From an uncultured Lachnospiraceae bacterium (GTDB lineage: Bacteria; Bacillota; Clostridia; Lachnospirales; Lachnospiraceae), in the NCBI GenBank assembly GCA_947626775.1, contig CANQTL010000017.1:1-63275 (forward strand): DNA of 63,275 nucleotides. Reading direction: 5' to 3'. A program made the translations under genes and the position numbers. The notes under the pieces were generated by a model. The model saw nothing but the letters and a program-made list of their open reading frames with translations, made no database searches and had not been told where the DNA came from. Below are positions 26,971 through 35,448 of this stretch, in pieces (within the stretch, counting starts at the first letter, position 1; the number at the start of each line of letters is the position of its first letter).

Positions 26971-28770
26971 TTATTTTGCAACGGTAAAATCCCCGCCGCC
27001 CTCCTGCGAAGTCTCATGGATCCGCCTTATCAGGATCCCGTTTCTGAGAAGCGTGGCGTCGATATAGTGTCTGGCGAAAAGGATTTCCCCCTCCCGCGGG
27101 ATCTCCACGTCTTCCTCCTCGCAGTTGATGATCACCTCCACATAATCGTCCATCCAGCCGATCTTGTTGAACTCGATCACCCGGGGCCTGTTAATCTTAT
27201 TCGGAAAGTGGAAGTTCCTGCTTCGCAGAAGCGGTTCCTTCCGTCTGAGCTGCAGCAGGCTTCTGACGATCCGGATGCGCTCATCGTAGACGCCGCCGTC
27301 GATATCCTCCCAGGGCATACAGCGGCGGCAGTCGGGATCGTGCCCGCCCTCCATGGCGACCTCCGTGCCGTAATAGATGCACGGCGACCCCGGCATGGTA
27401 AACAGCACCGCGAGCTGCTGGAAATATTCGTCCAGACTCTTCACATCGCTCCGAAGCCTCTTGGTATCATGGGAATCCAGCAGATTGAAGAGCACGTCGT
27501 TGGTCTGCTGCATGTACCTCGTATAGCAGCGGTTGATCGTAAACTCGAAGTCCTCGTTGGTCAGGCTCCTGTCGATCCAGAAGTCCTTGATGCTCTCGCC
27601 GAGCGGATAGTTCATGACCGCGTCGAACTCGTCGCCCCTGAGCCACGGCATCGCGTCGTGCCAGATCTCGCCCAGAATGTAGATATCCGGCTTGATCGCC
27701 TTCAGGCGGGCGCGAAGCTCCTTGCACAGCGCATGGGAGATCTCATTCGCCACGTCGAGCCGGATGCCGTCCACGTCATAATTTCTCACCCAGTTCTCGC
27801 AGACGCCGATCAGGTACTCCCGCACCCTGGGATTGTTCGTATTCAGCTTCGGCATCCGGTCGAAAAATGCGAACGAGTAATACTGCTTTGCCCGCGCGCA
27901 GCCCCCGTCTTCCCTGAAAGGCCACTCGTTGACCATGAACCAGTCCCAGTACACAGACTGCGGCCCTTTCTCCCTAACGTCCAGCCAGGGCGCGAAGTTC
28001 TCCCCGCTGTGATTGAACACCCCGTCCAGCATCACGCGGATTCCCCTCGCATGCGCCTCCCGCACCAGCGTGATCATCGTCTCTTCCGTGCCGAAGTGCG
28101 GATCGATCTTCGTGTAATCGGTGGTGTCGTATTTGTGGGAGGAGGGCGCCTCGTTGATCGGCGTCAAGTATAGTCCGGACACGCCGAGATCCCGGATATA
28201 GTCCAGTCTGTCGACGATACCCTGCAGATCGCCGCCAAAAAATTCCTGATTCGTCACAGAGCCGCTGTTACGCCAGGGCAGAGTTCCCTCCGGGTCGTTG
28301 GAGGGATCGCCGTTGCAGAACCGCTCCGGAAAGATCTGGTACCAGATCGTCTCATTCACCCACGCCGGCGTCACGGCGATATCCGCCGGATTCATCCACG
28401 GGAACACGAAGCACTGCCGGCTCCTGCCCTCCAGCCGCATCTGCGCTTCCGACACGAAGCCGTCCTCAAAATAAAACCATTTTTCGTCGTCCGTCTGCAG
28501 CTCAAAGTAATATTTTAACCGCTTAAATTCCGGCCTTACAGTGGTCGTCCACCAGAGCTGGTTTTTGAGCCTCTTCTTGAAGGGAATGTTGATCCAGTCC
28601 CCGCTCCAGCTCTCGCCGCCGCCCAGGATACCGGCGCTGAAGGGGTCTCCCTGCACCAGATTGACATAGCGCACATCGTATCCCGTCCTGATATTGATGA
28701 CCAGCTGGTCTTTGTCCAGCGGATAACAGTAATTGTCGTTCGCCCTGTGATATACCGCGTTGAAATCCAT
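26971..28770 (-). CDS. GH13 alpha-glycosidase (neopullulanase/cyclomaltodextrinase type)
   Basis: 599 residues. The ATG at 28770 has GGGGGAG 6 nt upstream; the ATG two codons earlier lies inside that site. An N-terminal beta-sandwich of about 120 residues precedes the TIM barrel. The four GH13 regions are visible: VMLDGVFNHSG (I), DGIRLDVANE with the nucleophile Asp (II), ILGEIWHD with the acid Glu (III) and LLDSHDTKRL (IV). No signal peptide, so it acts on imported maltodextrins, cyclodextrins or pullulan fragments. It lies 18 bp after feoB, an unrelated function. Confidence 0.92.
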   Translation of the reverse strand: MDFNAVYHRANDNYCYPLDKDQLVINIRTGYDVRYVNLVQGDPFSAGILGGGESWSGDWINIPFKKRLKNQLWWTTTVRPEFKRLKYYFELQTDDEKWFYFEDGFVSEAQMRLEGRSRQCFVFPWMNPADIAVTPAWVNETIWYQIFPERFCNGDPSNDPEGTLPWRNSGSVTNQEFFGGDLQGIVDRLDYIRDLGVSGLYLTPINEAPSSHKYDTTDYTKIDPHFGTEETMITLVREAHARGIRVMLDGVFNHSGENFAPWLDVREKGPQSVYWDWFMVNEWPFREDGGCARAKQYYSFAFFDRMPKLNTNNPRVREYLIGVCENWVRNYDVDGIRLDVANEISHALCKELRARLKAIKPDIYILGEIWHDAMPWLRGDEFDAVMNYPLGESIKDFWIDRSLTNEDFEFTINRCYTRYMQQTNDVLFNLLDSHDTKRLRSDVKSLDEYFQQLAVLFTMPGSPCIYYGTEVAMEGGHDPDCRRCMPWEDIDGGVYDERIRIVRSLLQLRRKEPLLRSRNFHFPNKINRPRVIEFNKIGWMDDYVEVIINCEEEDVEIPREGEILFARHYIDATLLRNGILIRRIHETSQEGGGDFTVAK

Positions 28771-28788
28771 ACTCATCTCCCCCTATAC

Positions 28789-30795
28789 TTACAGGCACAA
28801 CCGGAGCATCTGATAAAAGACGCATGCCGTCAGCCATGCCACGGCGCACTGCATGCACACGATTCCCACCGTCTTCCACGCGGAACCGATCTCTCTGCGT
28901 ATGGTGGCCACCGCCGCCACGCACGGCGTATACAACAGCGTAAACACCAGATAGCTGGCCGCTGAGAGCGGCGTGAAGACCGCGCCGAGCGCTTCTCCCA
29001 GATCGGACATTCCCGCGCCGGTCAGCACGCTCAAGGTACTTACCACCGCCTCCTTGGCGCTGAATCCACTGATGAGCGCCGTCGCAGCCCGCCAGTCATT
29101 GACGCCCATCGGCGCAAAGAGCGGCGCGATCAGCTTGCCGATCATGGCGAGCAGGCTCTCGCCGGAATCCGTCACCACGTTCAGCCGCATATCAAAAGTC
29201 TGTAAAAACCAGATGATCAGCGTCGCGATAAAGATGATCGTGAAGGCTCTCTGGATAAAGTCTCTGGCCTTGTCCCACATCAGAAGCGCCACGCTCTTAG
29301 CCGACGGGAATCGATAGTTCGGAAGCTCCATCACGAAAGGCATCGGTTTCCCGCTAAAGAGCGTCCGCCGCAGGATCACGGCGCTGACGATCCCCACCGC
29401 GATGCCGAGCGCATACAGACCGATCATGACAAGCGCCTGGTATTTTCTGAAAAATGCCGCCGCAAACAGCGCGTAGATCGGTATTTTGGCGGAACAGCTG
29501 ATAAACGGGATCAGCATGATCGTCATTTTCTTGTCCCGTTCGGAGGCGAGCGTTCTGGTGGACATGACCGCCGGCACGCTGCAGCCGAAACCGATCAACA
29601 TGGAGACGAAACTCTTCCCCGACAGACCAATCTTTCGCAAGGGCCTGTCCATCACGAAAGCAATCCTGGCCATATAGCCCGAATCCTCCAGAATAGACAG
29701 AAAGAAAAACAGCACAACGATGATCGGCAGAAAACTCAGCACACTGCCGACGCCCGCGAAGATCCCGTCGATCACCAGACTCTCCACCACCGGATTGATG
29801 CCGTATGTCTCAAGCGCGCGCTGCGTCACCACAGCCAGCCTGTCGATGCCCATGCTCAGCAGATCACTCAGGTAAGCGCCGATCACCCCGAAGGTCAGCC
29901 AGAACACCAGCAGCATAATCGCCAGGAAGGACGGGATGGCCAGATACCTGTTCGTCAGCACGCTGTCAATGCGCACGCTCCTCCTGTGCTCCCTGCTCTC
30001 CCTGCACTTGATGACGGCCTGCGCGCAGACCTTCTCGATAAAAGCGTAGCGCATATCCGCCAGCGCGGCGTTGCGGTCCATTCCGCTGTCACGCTCCATC
30101 TCCACGATACTGTGTTCCATCAGATCCATCTCGTTGTCCGAAAGCTGCAGGCTCTCGATGATATCCCGGTCTCCCTCCACGATCTTCGTCGCGGCAAACC
30201 GCGGGGAAATGCCGATGCGCTCCGCATGGTCCTCCACCTGATGGCTGACCGCATGGATGCATCTGTGTACGGGGCCCTTCTCACAGAAGTCCGTCACTCC
30301 CGGATAGACGCGCTTCGACGCGACCTCTCTGACCGCGTGGATCAGATCCTCGATCCCTTCGTTCTTCGCCGCGCTGATGGCGACCACGGGAATCCCCAGC
30401 TCTTCTTCCATCTTCGCAATGTCGATGGTCCCGCCGTTGCCGCGCACCTCGTCCATCATATTAAGCGCCAGCACCATCGGGATATGCATTTCCAGAAGCT
30501 GCAGTGTCAGATACAGGTTCCGTTCAATGTTGGTGGCGTCCACAATATTGATGATGCCGTCCGGGCGCTCCTTCAGCAGGAACCGCCTGGTCACCAGCTC
30601 CTCGTTGGTGTAGGGGCGTATCGAGTAGATGCCGGGCAGATCCACCACGGCGTCCCCCTTCTCCCCGCGTATCTCGCCCATCTTGGAATCCACCGTCACG
30701 CCCGGGAAGTTTCCGACATGCTGATTCGATCCCGTCAGCTGATTAAAAAGTGTCGTTTTGCCGCAATTCTGATTTCCGGCCAGAGCGTATATCAT
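28789..30795 (-). CDS. feoB: ferrous iron transporter FeoB
   Basis: 668 residues. The N-terminal GTPase domain has GNQNCGKTTLFN (G1) and VDLPGIYSI (G3), followed by the helical GDI-like region. The membrane part contains two Gate domains, with VSMLIGFGCSVPAVMSTRT and, near the end, LLYTPCVAAVATIRRE. It imports Fe(II) across the membrane with GTP. feoA is 25 bp upstream, giving the classic feoAB order. No FeoC or Fur-type gene is adjacent. Confidence 0.97.
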   Translation of the reverse strand: MIYALAGNQNCGKTTLFNQLTGSNQHVGNFPGVTVDSKMGEIRGEKGDAVVDLPGIYSIRPYTNEELVTRRFLLKERPDGIINIVDATNIERNLYLTLQLLEMHIPMVLALNMMDEVRGNGGTIDIAKMEEELGIPVVAISAAKNEGIEDLIHAVREVASKRVYPGVTDFCEKGPVHRCIHAVSHQVEDHAERIGISPRFAATKIVEGDRDIIESLQLSDNEMDLMEHSIVEMERDSGMDRNAALADMRYAFIEKVCAQAVIKCRESREHRRSVRIDSVLTNRYLAIPSFLAIMLLVFWLTFGVIGAYLSDLLSMGIDRLAVVTQRALETYGINPVVESLVIDGIFAGVGSVLSFLPIIVVLFFFLSILEDSGYMARIAFVMDRPLRKIGLSGKSFVSMLIGFGCSVPAVMSTRTLASERDKKMTIMLIPFISCSAKIPIYALFAAAFFRKYQALVMIGLYALGIAVGIVSAVILRRTLFSGKPMPFVMELPNYRFPSAKSVALLMWDKARDFIQRAFTIIFIATLIIWFLQTFDMRLNVVTDSGESLLAMIGKLIAPLFAPMGVNDWRAATALISGFSAKEAVVSTLSVLTGAGMSDLGEALGAVFTPLSAASYLVFTLLYTPCVAAVATIRREIGSAWKTVGIVCMQCAVAWLTACVFYQMLRLCL

Positions 30796-30820
30796 AGGTC
30801 TTCCTTCTCCAGTGTATTTT

Positions 30821-31051
30821 TTACTTTTCTACTTCAATCTTAGCCGCGTCCTCCTTGCGGAGCGTCAGCTCGTATCCCCGAAGCTGAATCTCGATCGGAT
30901 CTCCCATCGGCGCGACTTTCTGCACTCTGACCGCCGTTCTTGGAATCAGTCCCATATCCAGCAGCCGGCAGCGCAGCTCTCCCTCGCCGCCCACCTTCGT
31001 GATCCTCGCTTCCTCTCCGATCGCCACCTGATCCAATGTCATATCCGTCAC
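30821..31051 (-). CDS. feoA: ferrous iron transport protein FeoA
   Basis: 76 residues, an SH3-like domain: LRCRLLDMGLIPRTAVRVQKVAPMG is the typical FeoA core. It is thought to modulate FeoB. The GTG start at 31051 fits an AGGTGGG about 5 nt upstream. An ATG three codons later is the alternative. It begins 19 bp after the epimerase stop, so it is probably co-transcribed with the ECF transporter genes. Confidence 0.93.
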   Translation of the reverse strand: MTDMTLDQVAIGEEARITKVGGEGELRCRLLDMGLIPRTAVRVQKVAPMGDPIEIQLRGYELTLRKEDAAKIEVEK

Positions 31052-31070
31052 CGTCCCACCTTTTTGTAGT

Positions 31071-32000
31071 CTACGTGTATACCTGTCTGAACGCCCTGTA
31101 TGTCCTGCCGATGCCGTCCGCGAAATCCGTGTAGGTCATGCCGAGCTCTCGCATACTCTTCTCATTGGAGCATAGCTCCGTCTCCGCCGCTGTGGCGGGA
31201 AACGGCAGCGGAGCCTGTCCGCCCGCCGCCTGTTCCACCGTGAGCGGTATCCGGCGAAGCGCGGCCCTGACCTCCGGCTCCGCCGCGTCCTCAAGCGCCT
31301 GCAGGAAACTGTCGTAGGTCATGACCTCGTCCTGGCACAGATTGTATGCCTGCCCGTAAGCCCGCTCATTGCCGACCGCGCTAAGGACTGCCTGCGCCGC
31401 ATCCTTCACGTAGACGCACTGGAACTTCCCGTCCGCGTCCGTATAGCGCGGCAGCGCATGACTCTGCAGCATCATCTGAATATAGACGGATTCCCTGGGC
31501 GCGTAATTGTATGGGCCGTAGAGAATCGCAGGGCGCAGAATCGTATACGGAATCTTTCTCTCGCCGCACGCTCTTGCCGTCTCCCGCTCCAGTGCGACCT
31601 TGCCGGCGATATAGTCCCCGGCTTCTCCGCCGAATCTGCGCTCCTCCAGTCTATGTTCCTCCGTCTTGACAAGACCGCTCCCACGCTCGTACACATCCAC
31701 CGTACTGATCAGAATATACTGCCCCGCGCCGCCCTGTATGCCGTCAAGCACGGTCTGTACATCCCCCGGCTGATACGCGCAGAAGTCGATGACCGCGTCA
31801 TAGTCTCCGGCGCAGGCCGCATACGTCTCCGCGTCATGCCTGTCCCCCGTAATCTGCAGGGCGCCGAACTGTTCCATCGAATAAGTTCCCCTGTTCAGAA
31901 CCGTGATATCGCAGCCGCCCTCCCGCGCCGCCTCCATGACAAACACTCTGCCATAGAAATAGCTGCCGCCTATCACCAGCAGTTTTCGCTTATCCTTCAT
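31071..32000 (-). CDS. NAD-dependent epimerase/dehydratase-like protein
   Basis: 309 residues from the ATG at 32000, which has GAGGAG upstream. The Rossmann start LLVIGGSYFYGRVFV is a variant of GxxGxxG. YIAGKVALE contains the YxxxK pair of short-chain dehydrogenases, with STVDVYERG before it. It belongs to the extended SDR group, similar to plant CSP41-like and sugar epimerase proteins. The substrate is unknown. It lies 23 bp after ecfT and 19 bp before feoA. Confidence 0.82.
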   Translation of the reverse strand: MKDKRKLLVIGGSYFYGRVFVMEAAREGGCDITVLNRGTYSMEQFGALQITGDRHDAETYAACAGDYDAVIDFCAYQPGDVQTVLDGIQGGAGQYILISTVDVYERGSGLVKTEEHRLEERRFGGEAGDYIAGKVALERETARACGERKIPYTILRPAILYGPYNYAPRESVYIQMMLQSHALPRYTDADGKFQCVYVKDAAQAVLSAVGNERAYGQAYNLCQDEVMTYDSFLQALEDAAEPEVRAALRRIPLTVEQAAGGQAPLPFPATAAETELCSNEKSMRELGMTYTDFADGIGRTYRAFRQVYT

Positions 32001-32023
32001 CGCCTTCTCCTCTTTGCCCGTCC

Positions 32024-32857
32024 TCACAGAAAAGGATTGTAATATCTGCTGCCGTCCCAGAAGGTCACAAGCAGATCGACCGCCAGAATCGCCGCCGCGA
32101 GAAATGTCACGATCCAGTCGTTTCGCTGCATCCTGCGCAGATTGTACCACGTTCTCTTCTTATTTCTGCCGAAGCCTCTGAGCTCCATCGCGTTGCTGAC
32201 CGTCTCAATGCGGTTTAAGCTGGACAGCACCAGCGGCAGCAGGATCGCCACCGAGTTCTTCATTCTCGTAAACAGCTTGTCCTTGCCGGACAGATCGATT
32301 CCTCTCGCCTGCTGGGCCTGGCTGATATTGTGGTACTCTCTCTGCACGTCCGGTATGTAGCGCAGCGCCAGGCTCACCGAGTAGCCGATCCGGTAGCTGA
32401 CGCCAATGCTCGCAAGGGACGAGGCGAACTCGCTGGGATCGGTGCAGGCGATAAACAGAAGCGCAATCGGCACTACACACACCACCTTCATCGTCATATT
32501 CAGATGGTAAAACAGCTGCTGCAGCGTGACGGTGTACGGCCCGGCGATGGTGAAGAGAACCGTCCTGCTCTGATACAGCCCCACGCCGTACTCCGGCGAG
32601 AACAGATACACGAACAGATTGTTCATCAGGAGAAAGACCGCAGCCAGCCCCAGCACAACGCTGATATCCTTGACCCGGATCCTGCTGATCTTAAAGATCG
32701 CAATGCTGAACAGCAGCATACACACCAGCACCCTGGTGTCGTAAGTCACCATCGACGCCACGCTCCACGCGAGGAAGAAGACCAGCTTCGTTCTGCCCGT
32801 CAGCTCATGTACAAGACTGTCACGTTTGATATAGCTCAAAATCGCAATCCGCGCCAT
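32024..32857 (-). CDS. ECF transporter transmembrane (T) component
   Basis: 277 residues with five to six hydrophobic helices. The two coupling-helix signatures of EcfT proteins are visible: QQARGID and MELRGFG, both containing the Arg-Gly that contacts the ATPases. The start codon abuts the stop of the ATPase gene (TAAATG), so the two are coupled. It couples ATP hydrolysis to movement of the substrate-binding S component encoded at 34753. Confidence 0.92.
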   Translation of the reverse strand: MARIAILSYIKRDSLVHELTGRTKLVFFLAWSVASMVTYDTRVLVCMLLFSIAIFKISRIRVKDISVVLGLAAVFLLMNNLFVYLFSPEYGVGLYQSRTVLFTIAGPYTVTLQQLFYHLNMTMKVVCVVPIALLFIACTDPSEFASSLASIGVSYRIGYSVSLALRYIPDVQREYHNISQAQQARGIDLSGKDKLFTRMKNSVAILLPLVLSSLNRIETVSNAMELRGFGRNKKRTWYNLRRMQRNDWIVTFLAAAILAVDLLVTFWDGSRYYNPFL

Positions 32858-34570
32858 TTAACGTCCCTCCCTCTGTTCGTATCCGATAAAGCACTCCGTG
32901 AACGTCTGCGGCTCGTCGATGCCGCAGGCCATGCTGAGCGTGTACAGGCTCGTCTCCTTTAGATTGGCCGCCCGGACCAGATCGGGATCGTTCAGGACGC
33001 GCGCAGCCGTCGTGTCGGCGAGCAGACGTCCCTCGCTGAACACGATCGCCCGGGGCGTGTACTCAAGCATCAGATGCATGTCGTGCGTGATCATCAGGAT
33101 CGTGTATCCCTGCCCGTTCAGCTCTTTCAGGAAATCCATGATCTCCGTGTAGTGGCGGTAGTCCTGCCCCGCGGTAGGCTCGTCCAGTATGATCAGCCGC
33201 GGCCTCTGTACCAGGATGCTGGCTATCGTCACGCGCTTTTTCTGGCCGAAGGACAGCGCCGACACCGGCCAGTGGCGAAAAGGATACAGACCGCACACCC
33301 GCAGGGTTTCCTCGACCCTCGTCTGCCGCTCCTCCCTGGGCATACCGCTCTGCACCAGCGCCATCTCCACCTCGTCCCAGATCATCGGCTTGGAGATCAT
33401 CTGGTTCGGATTCTGCATCACATAGCCGATGGAGGCGGCCCGTTCCTTGATGGTATCGCCCCCCCCCAGATTTCTGCCGCCCATACAGATACTACCCGCA
33501 AGAGGCTGCTCAAAACCGCAGATCAGCTTGGCAAGCGTGCTCTTCCCCGCGCCGTTGCGCCCGACAATGCTCACCATCTCTCCTTTGCGGATCGTGAAGC
33601 TCACATCCTGCAGCGTGCGGCGCTCCGGGGTGTAGCCAAACTCCAGCCGCTCCACTCTGAGCAGCTCTTCTCCCGCCTGTCCATGCCCCACATGAGATTT
33701 CTGGGACTGATACCAGCCGCGCACCTTCGCCCTGTGCTCCTCGGTCAGCCGCAGCTTCTCCACATGCTCCGGATGCATCTCTTCGTCGATTTCCACGCCC
33801 GCGTATCTGAGCGCCGTCAAATACAGCGGTTCCCTGATGCCGTGTTCGATGAGCGCCCTGCCCGCCAGCAGCTTCGCCACAGGCATATCTGCGATGATCT
33901 GTCCCTCGTCCATCAGCACGATGCGGTCCATGCTGCGCCACAGCACATCTTCCAGGCGGTGTTCGATGATGATGACAGCCGCCCCCGTCCGCTCATGTAC
34001 CATATCGATCAGCTCGATTGTCGTCCTGCCCGCCGCGGGGTCGAGATTCGCCAGCGGCTCATCGAAGAGCAGCGCTTTCACGTCCTCCACCATAACGCCC
34101 GCCAGACTCACCCGCTGCTTCTGTCCGCCGGACAGTTCGTGCGGCGCATACTCCAGATGATGATCGATGTCCACCAGCTTCGCCACACGTTCCACAAGCT
34201 CCTTCATCTCGTCCTGCGGCACACAGTTATTCTCCGGCGCGAAAGCGATATCCTCGCCCACCGTCAGCCCGATGAACTGCCCGTCCGTGTCCTGCAGTAC
34301 CGTGCCGACCGTATGGCTCAGCTCGAAGATACTGCTCTTATCCGGCTCCTTTCCTCCCACCAGAAGCCTGCCAGTCTTCCGGCCCGGATAGGCAAAAGGA
34401 ATCAGCCCGTTGATACAGCTGCCGATCGTGCTCTTGCCGCTCCCGGACGTACCCGCGATAAGCACTTTTTCGCCCGGATAGATATCGAGATTGATGTGGT
34501 GCAGCGTAGGCGCCGACTGCGCCATATACTGAAAACCGTAATCCTGAAAAGAAATAATGGGAGTTGCCAT
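32858..34570 (-). CDS. ECF transporter fused double ATP-binding protein
   Basis: 570 residues, two ABC ATPase domains in one chain. Domain 1 has AGTSGSGKST, LSGGQKQRVSLAG and LLFDEPLANLDP. Domain 2 has VGRNGAGKSTL, LSFGQKKRVTIAS and LILDEPTAGQDY. The start at 34570 has AAGGAG 8 nt upstream. A run of nine G residues on the coding strand (33459-33467) encodes part of NLGGGDT in domain 2. A one-base slip there would truncate the second domain. This layout (S / fused A-A' / T) matches YkoEDC-like ECF systems. Confidence 0.93.
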   Translation of the reverse strand: MATPIISFQDYGFQYMAQSAPTLHHINLDIYPGEKVLIAGTSGSGKSTIGSCINGLIPFAYPGRKTGRLLVGGKEPDKSSIFELSHTVGTVLQDTDGQFIGLTVGEDIAFAPENNCVPQDEMKELVERVAKLVDIDHHLEYAPHELSGGQKQRVSLAGVMVEDVKALLFDEPLANLDPAAGRTTIELIDMVHERTGAAVIIIEHRLEDVLWRSMDRIVLMDEGQIIADMPVAKLLAGRALIEHGIREPLYLTALRYAGVEIDEEMHPEHVEKLRLTEEHRAKVRGWYQSQKSHVGHGQAGEELLRVERLEFGYTPERRTLQDVSFTIRKGEMVSIVGRNGAGKSTLAKLICGFEQPLAGSICMGGRNLGGGDTIKERAASIGYVMQNPNQMISKPMIWDEVEMALVQSGMPREERQTRVEETLRVCGLYPFRHWPVSALSFGQKKRVTIASILVQRPRLIILDEPTAGQDYRHYTEIMDFLKELNGQGYTILMITHDMHLMLEYTPRAIVFSEGRLLADTTAARVLNDPDLVRAANLKETSLYTLSMACGIDEPQTFTECFIGYEQREGR

Positions 34571-34584
34571 ACCCTGCGCTCCTT

Positions 34585-34706
34585 TGTCAGCTTGGCTCAT
34601 TGCTCGCGTAACGAGATGAACCACTCTTTGCGAGTTTCACTCGTTATCGCGGCATTCGCCAAATTGACAGGCAAGCCTGTCAGCTTGGCTCATTGCTCGC
34701 GTAAAA
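34585..34706. repeat. modular intergenic repeat, copy A
   Basis: A 122-bp element almost identical to 51866-51987. A direct repeat of about 26 bp (containing CAGCTTGGCTCATTGCTCGC) stands at both ends. Between them lie CTTTGCGAGTTT, an ACTCGTTATCGCGG segment, and a perfect palindrome GACAGGCAAGCCTGTC that overlaps the right-hand repeat. The right end joins the T-run of the terminator after the S-component gene, and the left end stops just short of the ATPase ribosome site. No ORF is present. Confidence 0.8.
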
Positions 34707-34734
34707 AGAGCCGCCGCCTCACCGGCAGCAGCTC
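34703..34734 (-). terminator. terminator or attenuator after the ECF S-component gene
   Basis: On the minus strand a GC-rich stem (GAGC...GCTC arms with inner GCCG/CGGC, 34708-34734) is followed by TTTTTAC. It lies between the S component and the ATPase genes and would reduce read-through into ecfA-ecfT. Confidence 0.7.
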
Positions 34735-34752
34735 TCGCCGTACCTGTATTCT

Positions 34753-35295
34753 TTAATCCTCTTTTTTCAGAGATCCTCTCTTCACAACCGTCTCCGCATA
34801 CGCGATCAGAAGCAGCGTGCCGACCACACCCGTCGTAATGATGTTGGCAACGCCGGCCATCAGGCCCTGCGCGAACAGCTTCTCAAGCGGCTCGCTGTAA
34901 ATCACGATGTCGAGAACCGGTGCGATCAGTCCCCATGCGAGCAGATGCGCGATGATCTGCGCCACATTGAAAGTGACAATCTTCTTCGTGTTGATCCCCT
35001 CGTTGATATCCAGTTTCATCGTGATCAGTCCGATGATGAGACCCACGCACGCGGAAGCGATAATCCAGCTCCACCATGGGCCGTAACTCGTCGCATCGAC
35101 AAGCGTATGTCCGATCAGCCCGATCAACAGACCCGCAACCGGTCCGAAAAGCGTTGCAAATACCGCCTCAATCGCATACTGCAGACTGATGTAAGTATTC
35201 GGAACGGGCGTCGGGATGGATATCTTGCCCAGCACGAAGAACAGCGCCGCGCCAATACCGATTGCGACAACGGTTTTCACAGAAAGTTTTTTCAT
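34753..35295 (-). CDS. ECF transporter S component (UPF0397 family)
   Basis: 180 residues from the ATG at 35295, with AGGAGG upstream. Five hydrophobic helices are visible. The segments [35 protein letters not shown] and [20 protein letters not shown] are typical of UPF0397 proteins. Those are substrate-binding subunits whose ligand is not known for certain; vitamins or their precursors are likely. No TPP, cobalamin or FMN riboswitch was recognised in the leader. A promoter with an overlapping inverted repeat lies upstream. Confidence 0.9.
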   Translation of the reverse strand: MKKLSVKTVVAIGIGAALFFVLGKISIPTPVPNTYISLQYAIEAVFATLFGPVAGLLIGLIGHTLVDATSYGPWWSWIIASACVGLIIGLITMKLDINEGINTKKIVTFNVAQIIAHLLAWGLIAPVLDIVIYSEPLEKLFAQGLMAGVANIITTGVVGTLLLIAYAETVVKRGSLKKED

Positions 35296-35350
35296 AAAGT
35301 TTCCCCTCCTTCGGTTTTCTCTTTCCGGCAGGAAACCTGTTTCCCGCCGC

Positions 35351-35376
35351 AGATATGTGTGAAATCGCACATATCT
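35351..35376. promoter_or_regulatory. inverted repeat at the ECF transcription start (operator candidate)
   Basis: Arms AGATATGTG and CACATATCT (9 bp, perfect) lie directly downstream of the -10 hexamer and cover the expected +1. A bound repressor would block initiation, or the hairpin could form at the very 5' end of the mRNA. Confidence 0.6.
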
Positions 35377-35406
35377 ATTATAGACTGCGCGCTCGCTGGA
35401 TGTCAA
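35377..35406 (-). promoter_or_regulatory. consensus promoter of the ECF operon
   Basis: On the minus strand, -35 TTGACA (35401-35406), an 18-bp spacer and -10 TATAAT (35377-35382). The 5' leader before the S-component ATG is about 75 nt. Confidence 0.92.
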
Positions 35407-35448
35407 CCTGGATGTGCTCTATTGAAAAAGTTCTCCTCGCGGTTCCTT

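Noticed and set aside
33074..34756. 560-codon open frame on the plus strand
   Set aside because: It is antisense to the ECF double ATPase, which has two full sets of ABC motifs.
35296..35400. TPP or other vitamin riboswitch upstream of the ECF genes
   Set aside because: The leader is only about 75 nt, and I found none of the conserved riboswitch core words. Only the 9-bp inverted repeat at +1 stands out.
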